NCBI RefSeq assembly: GCF_003589925.1
Contig: NZ_CP032382.1
Coordinates: 1 to 64,000 of the forward strand
DNA: 64,000 nucleotides
Direction: 5' to 3'
Source of the DNA: Chryseolinea soli
GTDB lineage: Bacteria; Bacteroidota; Bacteroidia; Cytophagales; Cyclobacteriaceae
A program made the translations under genes and the position numbers. How positions within the stretch are numbered: position 1 is the first letter of the stretch; every line of letters begins with the position of its first letter. Shown one piece after another: positions 34,526-42,264 of this stretch. Under the pieces are notes generated by a model. The model did not search any database. It was not told the DNA's origin and worked only from the letters and a program-made list of their open reading frames with translations.

Positions 34526-37500
34526 CTATGTTGACGGGGAAGTGCTCTTCCCATACTCCGAAGGCGGGTGACCGAACTCCTTTATAAAACACTGACGGAA
34601 ATATTTCAGGTCGGAGAACCCGACCATGTAAACCACTTCGAACACCTTGTATTGGTTTGTTTTTAGGAGGCGTGCGGCTTCCTGCAAACGCAACGACCGC
34701 AAGTACTCCACCGGTGTGAGGCCGGTGAGCATCTTCACCTTCTTATATACTAAGGTGCGGCTCATGTTGAGCGAATCGCAAAGTTCGTTCACGTTAAAGC
34801 CGGGGTTGTCCATGTTGGCTTTTAACGTATCGTGGATGGTGTGCAGAAACTTTTCTTCCAGGCCGGTTTGAACATTGGCCGGCGGGTCGGCATGCTGGGT
34901 GAAGAGGTTGCGATAGAACCGCTTCAGGTTTTCGCGCAACTGCAGCAGGTTTTGGATGGTCACCGACAACATCTCCGGACTAAAAGGCTTGGTGATGTAA
35001 GCATCCGCACCGCCTTCAATGCCTTCCTTGTGGTGACTGTGCGAGTTGCGGGCCGTGAGCAGGATGATGGGAATGTGACTGGTCCGCAAATTTGTTTTCA
35101 GATGACGCGTCAACGTGACGCCATCCATTTCGGGCATCATCACGTCGCTGATGATGAGGTCGGGGTGAAACTCCAAAGCTATCGCCAGTGCTTCTTTGCC
35201 GTCGGCGGCTTCCATGATGCGGTAGCGCTTTTCGAAATATTCTCTCAGAAAAGAACGGATGTCTTCATCATCCTCCACGATGAGTACGCCGGGCACACCT
35301 TTGTGCACGGCGCCGTCCTCGTCGGCCTGGGCTGGCGCGTGCCATGTGGGCAGTTGCAGGCTCTCGGCCACCAGCTTTTGGCGGTCTTTTTCCAATACGA
35401 TCTCTTCGGGCTTGAAATGTGCATTGCCCTTTAACAACACGATATGGAAAGTAGAGCCCTGGCCTTCTTTGCTTTCGACGGTGATCTCACCATGGTGCAA
35501 ATGCAAGATCTTGCGCGCCAGCGCCAACCCAATACCCGAACTCATCGGCCCGGCGTCGGTGCCCTTATAGAACCAATGGAAAATATTATACAAGTGTTTT
35601 TCGGGTATGCCCACACCATTGTCCCTGATCTGCAGCACCATTTTGTCTGCCTCTTCGAGCAACGTAATGCTGATCCGATTCCCTTGGCCGATGTATTTGA
35701 ATGCATTGGACAGAATATTGGTCACCGCCATCTCCATGCGTTCGGTGTCGAACCAAACCCGGGCAGAAGGTTCGGGAGTGTTGAGAACAAAGTCGATGTT
35801 CTTTTGCACGGCCAGGTCTTTAAACGTGATGTGGATCTCCTCCAAAAACGCAACGATGTTCTCTTCGCTTACCTTGAGCGTCACATGCCCGCTCTCGATC
35901 TTGCGGTACTCCAATAACTTATTGATCAGCGACAACAGCTTGTGTGCATTGCGATTCACCAGTTTCAGCTTCCGCACGGTAGACGGATTGCTTTCCTGGT
36001 TCACCATCTCTTCCAACGGACCGATGATGAGCGTGAGCGGCGTGCGAAATTCGTGCGACACCTCCGTGAAGAAACTCAACTTTTCCCGGACGCGTTGCCG
36101 TTCGCGCTTGCGTTGCGCCTTTTCGATCTTCAACCGTTTTTTCAAGCGGTCTTGTTTTCGCCGGATCAAAAACACCGTGCCTCCAATGGCCAGCGACATG
36201 GCAGCATATAAACTATAGGCCCACCACGTGCGGTAAAAGGGTGGCAACACCGTGATCTCGATGCTGGCATATTCATCGCCCCAGGTATTTTCCTGGTTGG
36301 AGGCCTTTACTTTAAAGGTATAGTTCCCGGCGGATAAATACCGGTAGGTAGCCGAGCGCTGGTGCCCCACATAGTTCCAGTCATCGTCAAGACCTTCCAG
36401 CATGTAGGCATATTGATTCTTCTCCGGGTAACTGTAGTTCAGACCGACAAACTCGAAAGTGAATACGGATTGATCGTGACTCAGCGTAATGTGTTCCGTG
36501 CGGCTAATGACTTTGTCGAGTACAAATTCGGTGTCATTTTTTTTGTTTACTTCGATCGGCTTGTTAAAGAGCTCAAAGGCGGAGATCAACACTTCGGGTT
36601 CCTTCAGGTCGCGCATGACGCGTTCGGGGAAGAAAACATTGACGCCCATGGTGCCGCCAAAGCACATGTAGCCCGCGATGTCGTTGTAGACGGCCGCGCC
36701 CGCGTTGAATTGACCTTCCTGCAACCCATCGTTGGCGTCAAAATTGGTGAACCGCTGTTTGTCCTGTTCGTATTTGGAAAGGCCTTTGTTCGTACCCATC
36801 CACAGGTCATTGGAATTGTCGACGAGGATGGCATAGACGGTGTTGTTGCCAAGCCCCATCTTCTCGTCGTAATGCATCAGGCCCTTGGTCTTGTAGTCAT
36901 AGGCATAGAGTCCTCCCCCGCCCGTGCCGATCCACAGCTTGCCGTGATGATCGTTTCGAAGGGCAAAGACCACGTTGCTGTTGAGTCCGCTGTTTTTTTC
37001 GGTCGCATAAAATAATTGCGAGGCCTTTTTGGAGCGCACGTCGAATTCGTAAAGCGCATCGCCATACATTCCTAACCAGAGTTTTCCATCCCCGCCTTTT
37101 TCGATCGCGCGGATATCGCCATCCAGCAACGTGCCACCGAGGCCTGGGGGATTGCCATAGGTTTGCGTTTTCGTGTCGATCAGGCACAGGCCTCCCCGGT
37201 TGGTGCCGACCCAGAGGTTGCCGTCTTCGTCTTCAAACAACACGCGAACATCGTGGGCGCCGCTGCCGGTATGCCGGCCTTTATAGGTATAGTTTACAAA
37301 TGCATCGCGACGGGCATCGTAGCGAAAAATGCCTTTGGAGTAGGTCCCGAACCAAAGGTTATTCGCCCGGTCGCGCAAAGCGCATTGCACGGAGTTGTCG
37401 GTGACGTTATAGTGACGGATGACTTCACCGTTGAGTTTTGATTTATAGATGCCATTGCCCTCGGTGCCCAGCCACAAGTATCCATTTTCGTCGTAGGTCA

Positions 37501-38629
37501 CGCCATGATACTGCACCACGTTGGACGCGGTCTTGAAAAATTGACGGGTTTGTATTTTGGTGAACCTCTCCTCGGCGCTGCTCTTCATGTAGATGCCTTC
37601 TCCAAACGTGCCCAGCCAAAGGTTGCCCTCCTTATCTTCATAGAGCGACTGTACCGTGCCATGGGAAATGTCATAGTCGCGCAGGACTTCAATGTGACGA
37701 AACGCAGCCTGTTCCAGTGGACGGTCCGCAAATTGGCGCAGGTCCAATAAAAAAAGACCAACCCCCTGCATGCCGATCCACAGGTTTTCCTGGTGGTCGA
37801 TCAACAGGCTGAAAATATTGCCGCGTTGCCCGGCCAGCGCTTTGAAATCAAACGTGTGAAATTGATTGGCCTGTCGCTTATATACTACCAATCCATTGGA
37901 TGTCCCGATCCAAATATTGCCGGAGGCATCTTCGGCAAAACAGCGGATGTTAGAGGATTGAATAGCGTTCGTGTTGGACAGCTGCTCGTTGCGTTCGGCC
38001 ACTTTTCCGTTGGTGACCCGGTAGACGTTGAGTCCTCCGTTCTGTGTCCCAATCCAAAGCCATCCGAATTTATCTTCGTGCAGCACAATGGTTTGTGTGC
38101 TGCTCAGTCCTTTTAGATTGCGCGGGTTGTAGGGCGTGAAGGTTTTCGTCTTCTTATCAAACGACGCGAAACCGGAGCCATACCATGCGACCCATAAATT
38201 GTTGGCCCTTCCCTCGGTGATGTAGCTTACATCATTCTGCGGCGAAGTGAGCTCCTGCTTGCTGACGGCGTGCTGGTAGAGCGTGAACTGCTCGCGCGAT
38301 TCATCAAAGTGGTGCAGCCCTTTACGCGACGACACCCAAAAAGATCCTTCGGAGTCTCTGAAGATGTTCTGAACAAAATTATCGGCAAGGCTCTTGGGAT
38401 TGTCGGGATCGTTCTTGTAACTCTTGAAGGAATAGCCATCGAAGCGATTGAGCCCGTCTTCCGTCGCAAACCACATGAGCCCTTGGTTATCTTGCGAGAT
38501 GCTGTTGACCACTGCTTGTGAAAGGCCGTCTTTGATCCCATATTTTTTTACGCGGCTTTCCCGGTTGGCTTGCGCCGTCGCATCAAAAACAAGAATGGCC
38601 ATCCACAAGACACTGATAAAGCGCTTCAT
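34526..38629 (-). CDS. Hybrid two-component system regulator (HTCS) of the polysaccharide locus
   Basis: This 1367-residue one-protein signalling system has a signal peptide (1-20, ending DATAQ). About fourteen two-component-regulator propeller repeats follow (LMWFATEDGLNRFDGYSF, LWIGTQNGGLNVY), forming two periplasmic propellers, then a Y_Y_Y domain (YMLEGLDDDWNYVG) and one membrane helix near 810-830. The kinase core has HisKA with EVSHEFRTPLTLI and HATPase with NILSNAFKY, DNGVGIP and GIGLALA. A receiver (IVEDDEDI, phospho-Asp in IISDVMMPEMDG) and an AraC HTH (NVNELCDSLNMSRTLVYKK, GFSDLKYFRQCF) complete it. It senses an oligosaccharide in the periplasm and activates the adjacent SusCD operon. 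Confidence 0.96.
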   Translation of the reverse strand: MKRFISVLWMAILVFDATAQANRESRVKKYGIKDGLSQAVVNSISQDNQGLMWFATEDGLNRFDGYSFKSYKNDPDNPKSLADNFVQNIFRDSEGSFWVSSRKGLHHFDESREQFTLYQHAVSKQELTSPQNDVSYITEGRANNLWVAWYGSGFASFDKKTKTFTPYNPRNLKGLSSTQTIVLHEDKFGWLWIGTQNGGLNVYRVTNGKVAERNEQLSNTNAIQSSNIRCFAEDASGNIWIGTSNGLVVYKRQANQFHTFDFKALAGQRGNIFSLLIDHQENLWIGMQGVGLFLLDLRQFADRPLEQAAFRHIEVLRDYDISHGTVQSLYEDKEGNLWLGTFGEGIYMKSSAEERFTKIQTRQFFKTASNVVQYHGVTYDENGYLWLGTEGNGIYKSKLNGEVIRHYNVTDNSVQCALRDRANNLWFGTYSKGIFRYDARRDAFVNYTYKGRHTGSGAHDVRVLFEDEDGNLWVGTNRGGLCLIDTKTQTYGNPPGLGGTLLDGDIRAIEKGGDGKLWLGMYGDALYEFDVRSKKASQLFYATEKNSGLNSNVVFALRNDHHGKLWIGTGGGGLYAYDYKTKGLMHYDEKMGLGNNTVYAILVDNSNDLWMGTNKGLSKYEQDKQRFTNFDANDGLQEGQFNAGAAVYNDIAGYMCFGGTMGVNVFFPERVMRDLKEPEVLISAFELFNKPIEVNKKNDTEFVLDKVISRTEHITLSHDQSVFTFEFVGLNYSYPEKNQYAYMLEGLDDDWNYVGHQRSATYRYLSAGNYTFKVKASNQENTWGDEYASIEITVLPPFYRTWWAYSLYAAMSLAIGGTVFLIRRKQDRLKKRLKIEKAQRKRERQRVREKLSFFTEVSHEFRTPLTLIIGPLEEMVNQESNPSTVRKLKLVNRNAHKLLSLINKLLEYRKIESGHVTLKVSEENIVAFLEEIHITFKDLAVQKNIDFVLNTPEPSARVWFDTERMEMAVTNILSNAFKYIGQGNRISITLLEEADKMVLQIRDNGVGIPEKHLYNIFHWFYKGTDAGPMSSGIGLALARKILHLHHGEITVESKEGQGSTFHIVLLKGNAHFKPEEIVLEKDRQKLVAESLQLPTWHAPAQADEDGAVHKGVPGVLIVEDDEDIRSFLREYFEKRYRIMEAADGKEALAIALEFHPDLIISDVMMPEMDGVTLTRHLKTNLRTSHIPIILLTARNSHSHHKEGIEGGADAYITKPFSPEMLSVTIQNLLQLRENLKRFYRNLFTQHADPPANVQTGLEEKFLHTIHDTLKANMDNPGFNVNELCDSLNMSRTLVYKKVKMLTGLTPVEYLRSLRLQEAARLLKTNQYKVFEVVYMVGFSDLKYFRQCFIKEFGHPPSEYGKSTSPST

Positions 38630-38688
38630 CTCTCGGTCGGTTCGTGCGCGTTAAAAGTACGAAAAAAGGCGAAGATGAAATAGCCGGC

Positions 38689-38720
38689 CATGACGCGCCC
38701 ATGGCGTGTGGCGCGTCATG
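38689..38720. promoter_or_regulatory. Perfect 11-bp inverted repeat, first of two in the HTCS/REC-kinase spacer
   Basis: CATGACGCGCC (38689-38699) and GGCGCGTCATG (38710-38720) pair perfectly around a 10-base loop. The GC-rich stem would be very stable in RNA. It lies 60 bp upstream of the HTCS start in the divergent 298-bp spacer. No T-run follows on either strand, so it looks like an operator or 5'-UTR element. Confidence 0.5.
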
Positions 38721-38789
38721 AGGTTTCATTTAACCTAAAATATGCCTATATTCAATGATCCATCCGTTTCGGTCGCGTGACCCAAACGG

Positions 38790-38841
38790 GCTCTTTCGCT
38801 TCTGATACACCTGATGAACTAATAAACGAGAGCGAAAGAGC
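38790..38841. promoter_or_regulatory. Perfect 11-bp inverted repeat with 30-bp spacer before the REC-kinase gene
   Basis: GCTCTTTCGCT (38790-38800) and AGCGAAAGAGC (38831-38841) are exact inverted copies 30 bp apart, ending 86 bp before the REC-kinase start. The wide spacing suits a protein dimer or looped operator, or the base of a longer 5'-UTR stem. Confidence 0.45.
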
Positions 38842-38927
38842 AACTAGTTGGCAGTAAAATCAATGTATAGAAAGGCTTAATCGCCGTCCCCTGATTGTTT
38901 CGATAGCGTGAATGACCGCGAAATGCT

Positions 38928-40079
38928 ATGACCATGAATACAACTCTAAGAATATTGATTCTCGAGGATGTTCAAGACGATGTTGTTCTCATTGAATATG
39001 CGCTTAGAAAGGATGGGATTCAATTTGAGGCGCAGCAAGTGGACTCCCAGGAACTGTTTGTCCGCGCGTTGCACGAGTTCAATCCCGACGTCATTTTATC
39101 CGATCATTCCCTGCCGCAGTTCAATTCCATGGAAGCCTTAAAGCTCTGCCGCGCGCAGGGTCTCGACATTCCCTTTATCCTCGTGACCGGCACGATGTCG
39201 GAAGAATTTGCCGTCAGCTGTCTGAAGGAAGGCGCCGACGACTACGTATTGAAACTAAACCTCACCCGGCTCTCCTCTGCCATCATCAATGCGATCAAAC
39301 AAAAAAAGATCGACGCAGAACGAAAGGAGGCCGAGAAAGCGTTACAACGACAAAACAAAGAGCTGGTCAAAATCAATGAGGAGCTGGACAAATTTGTTTA
39401 CAGCGTTTCGCACAACCTGCGGGCTCCCTTAACCTCCGTTCTCGGTCTCGTCAACATCGGGCGCCTGGAAGACGGCAAACGGGAAGATTCTTTTTTGCCC
39501 TTGTTCGACATGATGGAAAAGAGCATCCGGAAGCTGGACGCTACCTTGAAGGAGATCCTGAACTACTCCCGCAATGCGCGGGGCGATATCAACATTGAAA
39601 AAGTGGATCTTGCGCCGATCATCCAAACGTGCCTGGAGAGCTCGGAATTTATTGAAGGCTATGACCAGGTAAAAAAAGAAGTATTCATTCGCAACGAAGA
39701 GACACCGTTTTATTCCGACAGCCATCGCCTCAGCGTCATTTTTGATGACCTCGTCTCCAATGCCATCCGTTATCGCGACATCCGCAAAAAACAATCGACA
39801 TTAACCATTGAAGCCGAGATCACGGCAAACGCGGCACATATTCTTTTCAAAGACAATGGCATCGGCATCCCGGAAGAGCTTGTTCCGCGAATCTTTGAAA
39901 TGTTCTTCCGTGCCACCGAAAAAAGTGAAGGGGCTGGCCTTGGTTTATACATTGTGAAAGAAATGACAAAAAAACTAGGTGGCACCATCCAGGTGATCAC
40001 GGTGTTTGGAGAAGGTACCACGTTCCGTTTGGAAATTCCCAATGCCTTTCCGGGGAGAACGCAATCGAATTTAAATTGA
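38928..40079 (+). CDS. Receiver-histidine kinase (N-terminal REC, HisKA, HATPase)
   Basis: This 383-residue soluble protein has an N-terminal receiver at about 8-125 (ILEDVQDDVVL; phospho-Asp in VILSDHSLP; LVTGT; Lys in DDYVLKLNL). A coiled-coil linker, HisKA with KFVYSVSHNLRAPLTSV, and HATPase with DDLVSNAIRY, KDNGIGIPEEL and GAGLGLYIV follow. There is no membrane segment, so it must be switched through its receiver or a partner. A close paralogue with the same order lies at 44777-45916 on the opposite strand, and the two bracket a kinase/YfiR/TonB-receptor cluster. Start is ATG 38928 or ATG 38934, two codons on. Confidence 0.92.
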   Translation: MTMNTTLRILILEDVQDDVVLIEYALRKDGIQFEAQQVDSQELFVRALHEFNPDVILSDHSLPQFNSMEALKLCRAQGLDIPFILVTGTMSEEFAVSCLKEGADDYVLKLNLTRLSSAIINAIKQKKIDAERKEAEKALQRQNKELVKINEELDKFVYSVSHNLRAPLTSVLGLVNIGRLEDGKREDSFLPLFDMMEKSIRKLDATLKEILNYSRNARGDINIEKVDLAPIIQTCLESSEFIEGYDQVKKEVFIRNEETPFYSDSHRLSVIFDDLVSNAIRYRDIRKKQSTLTIEAEITANAAHILFKDNGIGIPEELVPRIFEMFFRATEKSEGAGLGLYIVKEMTKKLGGTIQVITVFGEGTTFRLEIPNAFPGRTQSNLN

Positions 40080-40179
40080 TTTGGGCTCTTCCCTGCCCTC
40101 GGCCATTCGCGGAGCGATAAACGCACGGGAAGCCGGAAAGCCCTGAAGCGCGTCCAACCCAAGCCCGCAAAATTGTTGC

Positions 40180-41673
40180 TTAATTTTCATTGACGGCGAT
40201 GGAAGGAGAAGACATGGCGTTCAAGGTAAAATAGAACGTGGCACCTTCATTCAGTTTTGCTTCGGCCCATATTCTTCCGCCATGCTTGGCGATGATCCGC
40301 TGCACAATGGCCAGCCCCACGCCCGTTCCCTCAAATTCTTTTTGTGAATGCAGACGCTGAAAGACGCCAAAGAGCTTGTCATAGTATTTCATGTCGAATC
40401 CCGCGCCGTTGTCCTTGATGTAATAGATCAAAGCTTGGTCCTTTTCAAAAGACCCGATCTCAACTACCGACCTTTCCCTGTCGCGCGAATACTTCAGGGC
40501 ATTCGACACCAGGTTGATCCATACCTGCCGCAACGTGGTGAGGTCGGCAAAAGCGTTTGGCAAGTTGTCGATCTTGACCTCGATCAGGCGATCGCCTTCG
40601 ATGCTCTTTTGTTCCTCCACAATGGTGTGGACGATATCCTGCACCGACACCTCAAATCGCATCAACTCCTTTCGCCCCAGCCTGGAGAAGGCCAACAGGT
40701 CGTCGATGAGTTGTCCCATGCGTTTACTATTTCTCAAGATCGTCTGGATCAATCGCATGGCTTCCGCGTCGAGCACGCTGGCGTATTCTTCCTTGAGAAT
40801 ATTGGCGTATCCATGAATCGAGCGGATCGGCGCGCGCAAATCGTGGGAAACCGAATACGAGAAGGATTCCAGTTCTTTATTGGAGGCTTCCAACTCGGCC
40901 GTACGTTCTGCCACCCGCTGTTCGAGCCGTTGATTGAAGGCGACTATTTTTGCACTGCTTTCGTTCAGGGCCAAATTCTGTTCCTGGATCCGCGTCAGCA
41001 TTTGGTTAAAGGCGTCGGTGAGCACACCGAGTTCGTTGTCAACCTGCTTGACCGCCCTGACGGAATAATCGTGTCGATCGGAAATGGCTTTTGCCGTTTC
41101 GGCCAAGGCCAGGATCGGTGTGGTAATGCCATGCTGTAAATTTTTTGAAAGCAGGTAGGCCAGCAGGAAAGACAAGGCGACCACGAGCAAGGCTATGCTG
41201 CCATACAGTTTGAGGCGTTCATACATTGCGCCGGTGTCGGATTTTAAATAGAGTGTTCCGAGTCTCTTGTCACCTTGCACAATAGGCTGGTATCCTCCAA
41301 AATACGCGCCCGTAAACTGATATCCGTCAGCCTCCGGAACGATGGGAAAAGCGCCTTGAGTTGGGTTGGCCCGGTACGATGAAAACAGTTTTCCTTCTGC
41401 ATCATACAAACTAGCAGCAACGATGTGGCGCTCGGCCTTCAATGCCGACAGTATTTCATTGGCCGCGGTAGAATCATCAAAGGCCAGCGCCGCCGTACTG
41501 TTGGTGGCAATGATCTCTCCCAGCGTGGAGAGCTGACGGATGCTGCTCTGGCGAAACGTAACAAGCTCATAGGCAAAAAACGAGCTGCACGTCAACAACA
41601 ATACCGCGCCGCTGGTCAGCATGATAACCTTCATGAGCTTTTGCTGAATGGGAGTGTTCCTGCTTCTCATCAT
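40180..41673 (-). CDS. CHASE8/HAMP membrane histidine kinase
   Basis: This is a 497-residue sensor kinase. TM1 at about 13-36 is followed by a periplasmic CHASE8 domain at about 38-145 (GEIIATNSTAALAFDDSTAA, VAASLYDAEGKLFSSY). TM2 is near 155-175, then HAMP, a coiled coil, HisKA with FSYSVSHDLRAPIRSIHGY, and HATPase with NLVSNALKYS, KDNGAGFDM and GTGVGLAIV. The ATG at 41673 is preferred over a TTG at 41676. CHASE8 is the sensory domain of YfiN, whose partner is YfiR, and here a YfiR-like gene ends 9 bp upstream. Signal transfer from YfiR to this kinase is therefore likely. No GGDEF domain is present. Confidence 0.92.
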   Translation of the reverse strand: MMRSRNTPIQQKLMKVIMLTSGAVLLLTCSSFFAYELVTFRQSSIRQLSTLGEIIATNSTAALAFDDSTAANEILSALKAERHIVAASLYDAEGKLFSSYRANPTQGAFPIVPEADGYQFTGAYFGGYQPIVQGDKRLGTLYLKSDTGAMYERLKLYGSIALLVVALSFLLAYLLSKNLQHGITTPILALAETAKAISDRHDYSVRAVKQVDNELGVLTDAFNQMLTRIQEQNLALNESSAKIVAFNQRLEQRVAERTAELEASNKELESFSYSVSHDLRAPIRSIHGYANILKEEYASVLDAEAMRLIQTILRNSKRMGQLIDDLLAFSRLGRKELMRFEVSVQDIVHTIVEEQKSIEGDRLIEVKIDNLPNAFADLTTLRQVWINLVSNALKYSRDRERSVVEIGSFEKDQALIYYIKDNGAGFDMKYYDKLFGVFQRLHSQKEFEGTGVGLAIVQRIIAKHGGRIWAEAKLNEGATFYFTLNAMSSPSIAVNEN

Positions 41674-41682
41674 CAATTCAGG

Positions 41683-42264
41683 TTATGGTTCAACTATTTC
41701 GGCCAGCCGCAGCAATTTGGAGCTGACCTTTAGATCCGCATTTTTAACAGACGTCAAATTGATGCGGATGCGGATCTTATTTTCCTCGGGAAAGAACCGG
41801 ATCATCCCGCCCTGCTTCGAGAAATTTGTAACGTCCCCAACCGTGAGAACGTGCCTGGCTTTCGCATACTCAAAGATTTGCTTCCACTGATTTTTTTCAT
41901 CCGTGCTGATGAAAAGGATCTGGCAATGGGCAACGTCCGCCAGTGTATGAAAGCGCTGAACGACCAGTGGATGGCCATTTACTTTTTCGCCTTGCACCGT
42001 TTCGTCCAAATATTTTCCAAAGGGGTCTGGTCCCAGGATGCCGATCACCAGCGGGGCGTCGGGTTGATCAAAGGCATCGGGAGGCCATTCAATAAATTGT
42101 GTGAAGTTGTAGAGGAAAACAGCTTTTACCTGGTATTCCTTTGAAGTTTCGCCCTGGGATGGCGCGTGCGCGCCAAAAGACAGCAGACCCGCGAACAGGA
42201 TCAGCCATACGTTTGCTTTCGAGCGGCCCGCTTCCGGATATTTTATTATCTTCAGAAACGACAT
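41683..42264 (-). CDS. YfiR-family periplasmic protein
   Basis: This 193-residue protein has a signal-type hydrophobic segment at about 18-32 and then the YfiR (DUF4154) domain: YQVKAVFLYNFTQFIEWPP at 46-64, VIGILGPDPFGKYLD, QILFIS, VLTVGDVTNFSKQGGMI and IRIRINLTSVKNADLKVSS at the end. In Pseudomonas, YfiR represses the diguanylate cyclase YfiN through its CHASE8 domain. Here the domain-matched partner is the downstream histidine kinase. Only one cysteine is present (HCQILF), so the intramolecular disulfides of Pseudomonas YfiR cannot form. The gene overlaps the end of the TonB-receptor gene by 13 bp. Confidence 0.92.
   Translation of the reverse strand: MSFLKIIKYPEAGRSKANVWLILFAGLLSFGAHAPSQGETSKEYQVKAVFLYNFTQFIEWPPDAFDQPDAPLVIGILGPDPFGKYLDETVQGEKVNGHPLVVQRFHTLADVAHCQILFISTDEKNQWKQIFEYAKARHVLTVGDVTNFSKQGGMIRFFPEENKIRIRINLTSVKNADLKVSSKLLRLAEIVEP

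Noticed and set aside
40180..41673. YfiN-type diguanylate cyclase, suggested by the CHASE8 domain and neighbouring YfiR
   Set aside because: The C-terminal half has HisKA and HATPase motifs (SVSHDLRAP, DNGAGF, GTGVGLAIV) and no GGDEF motif.
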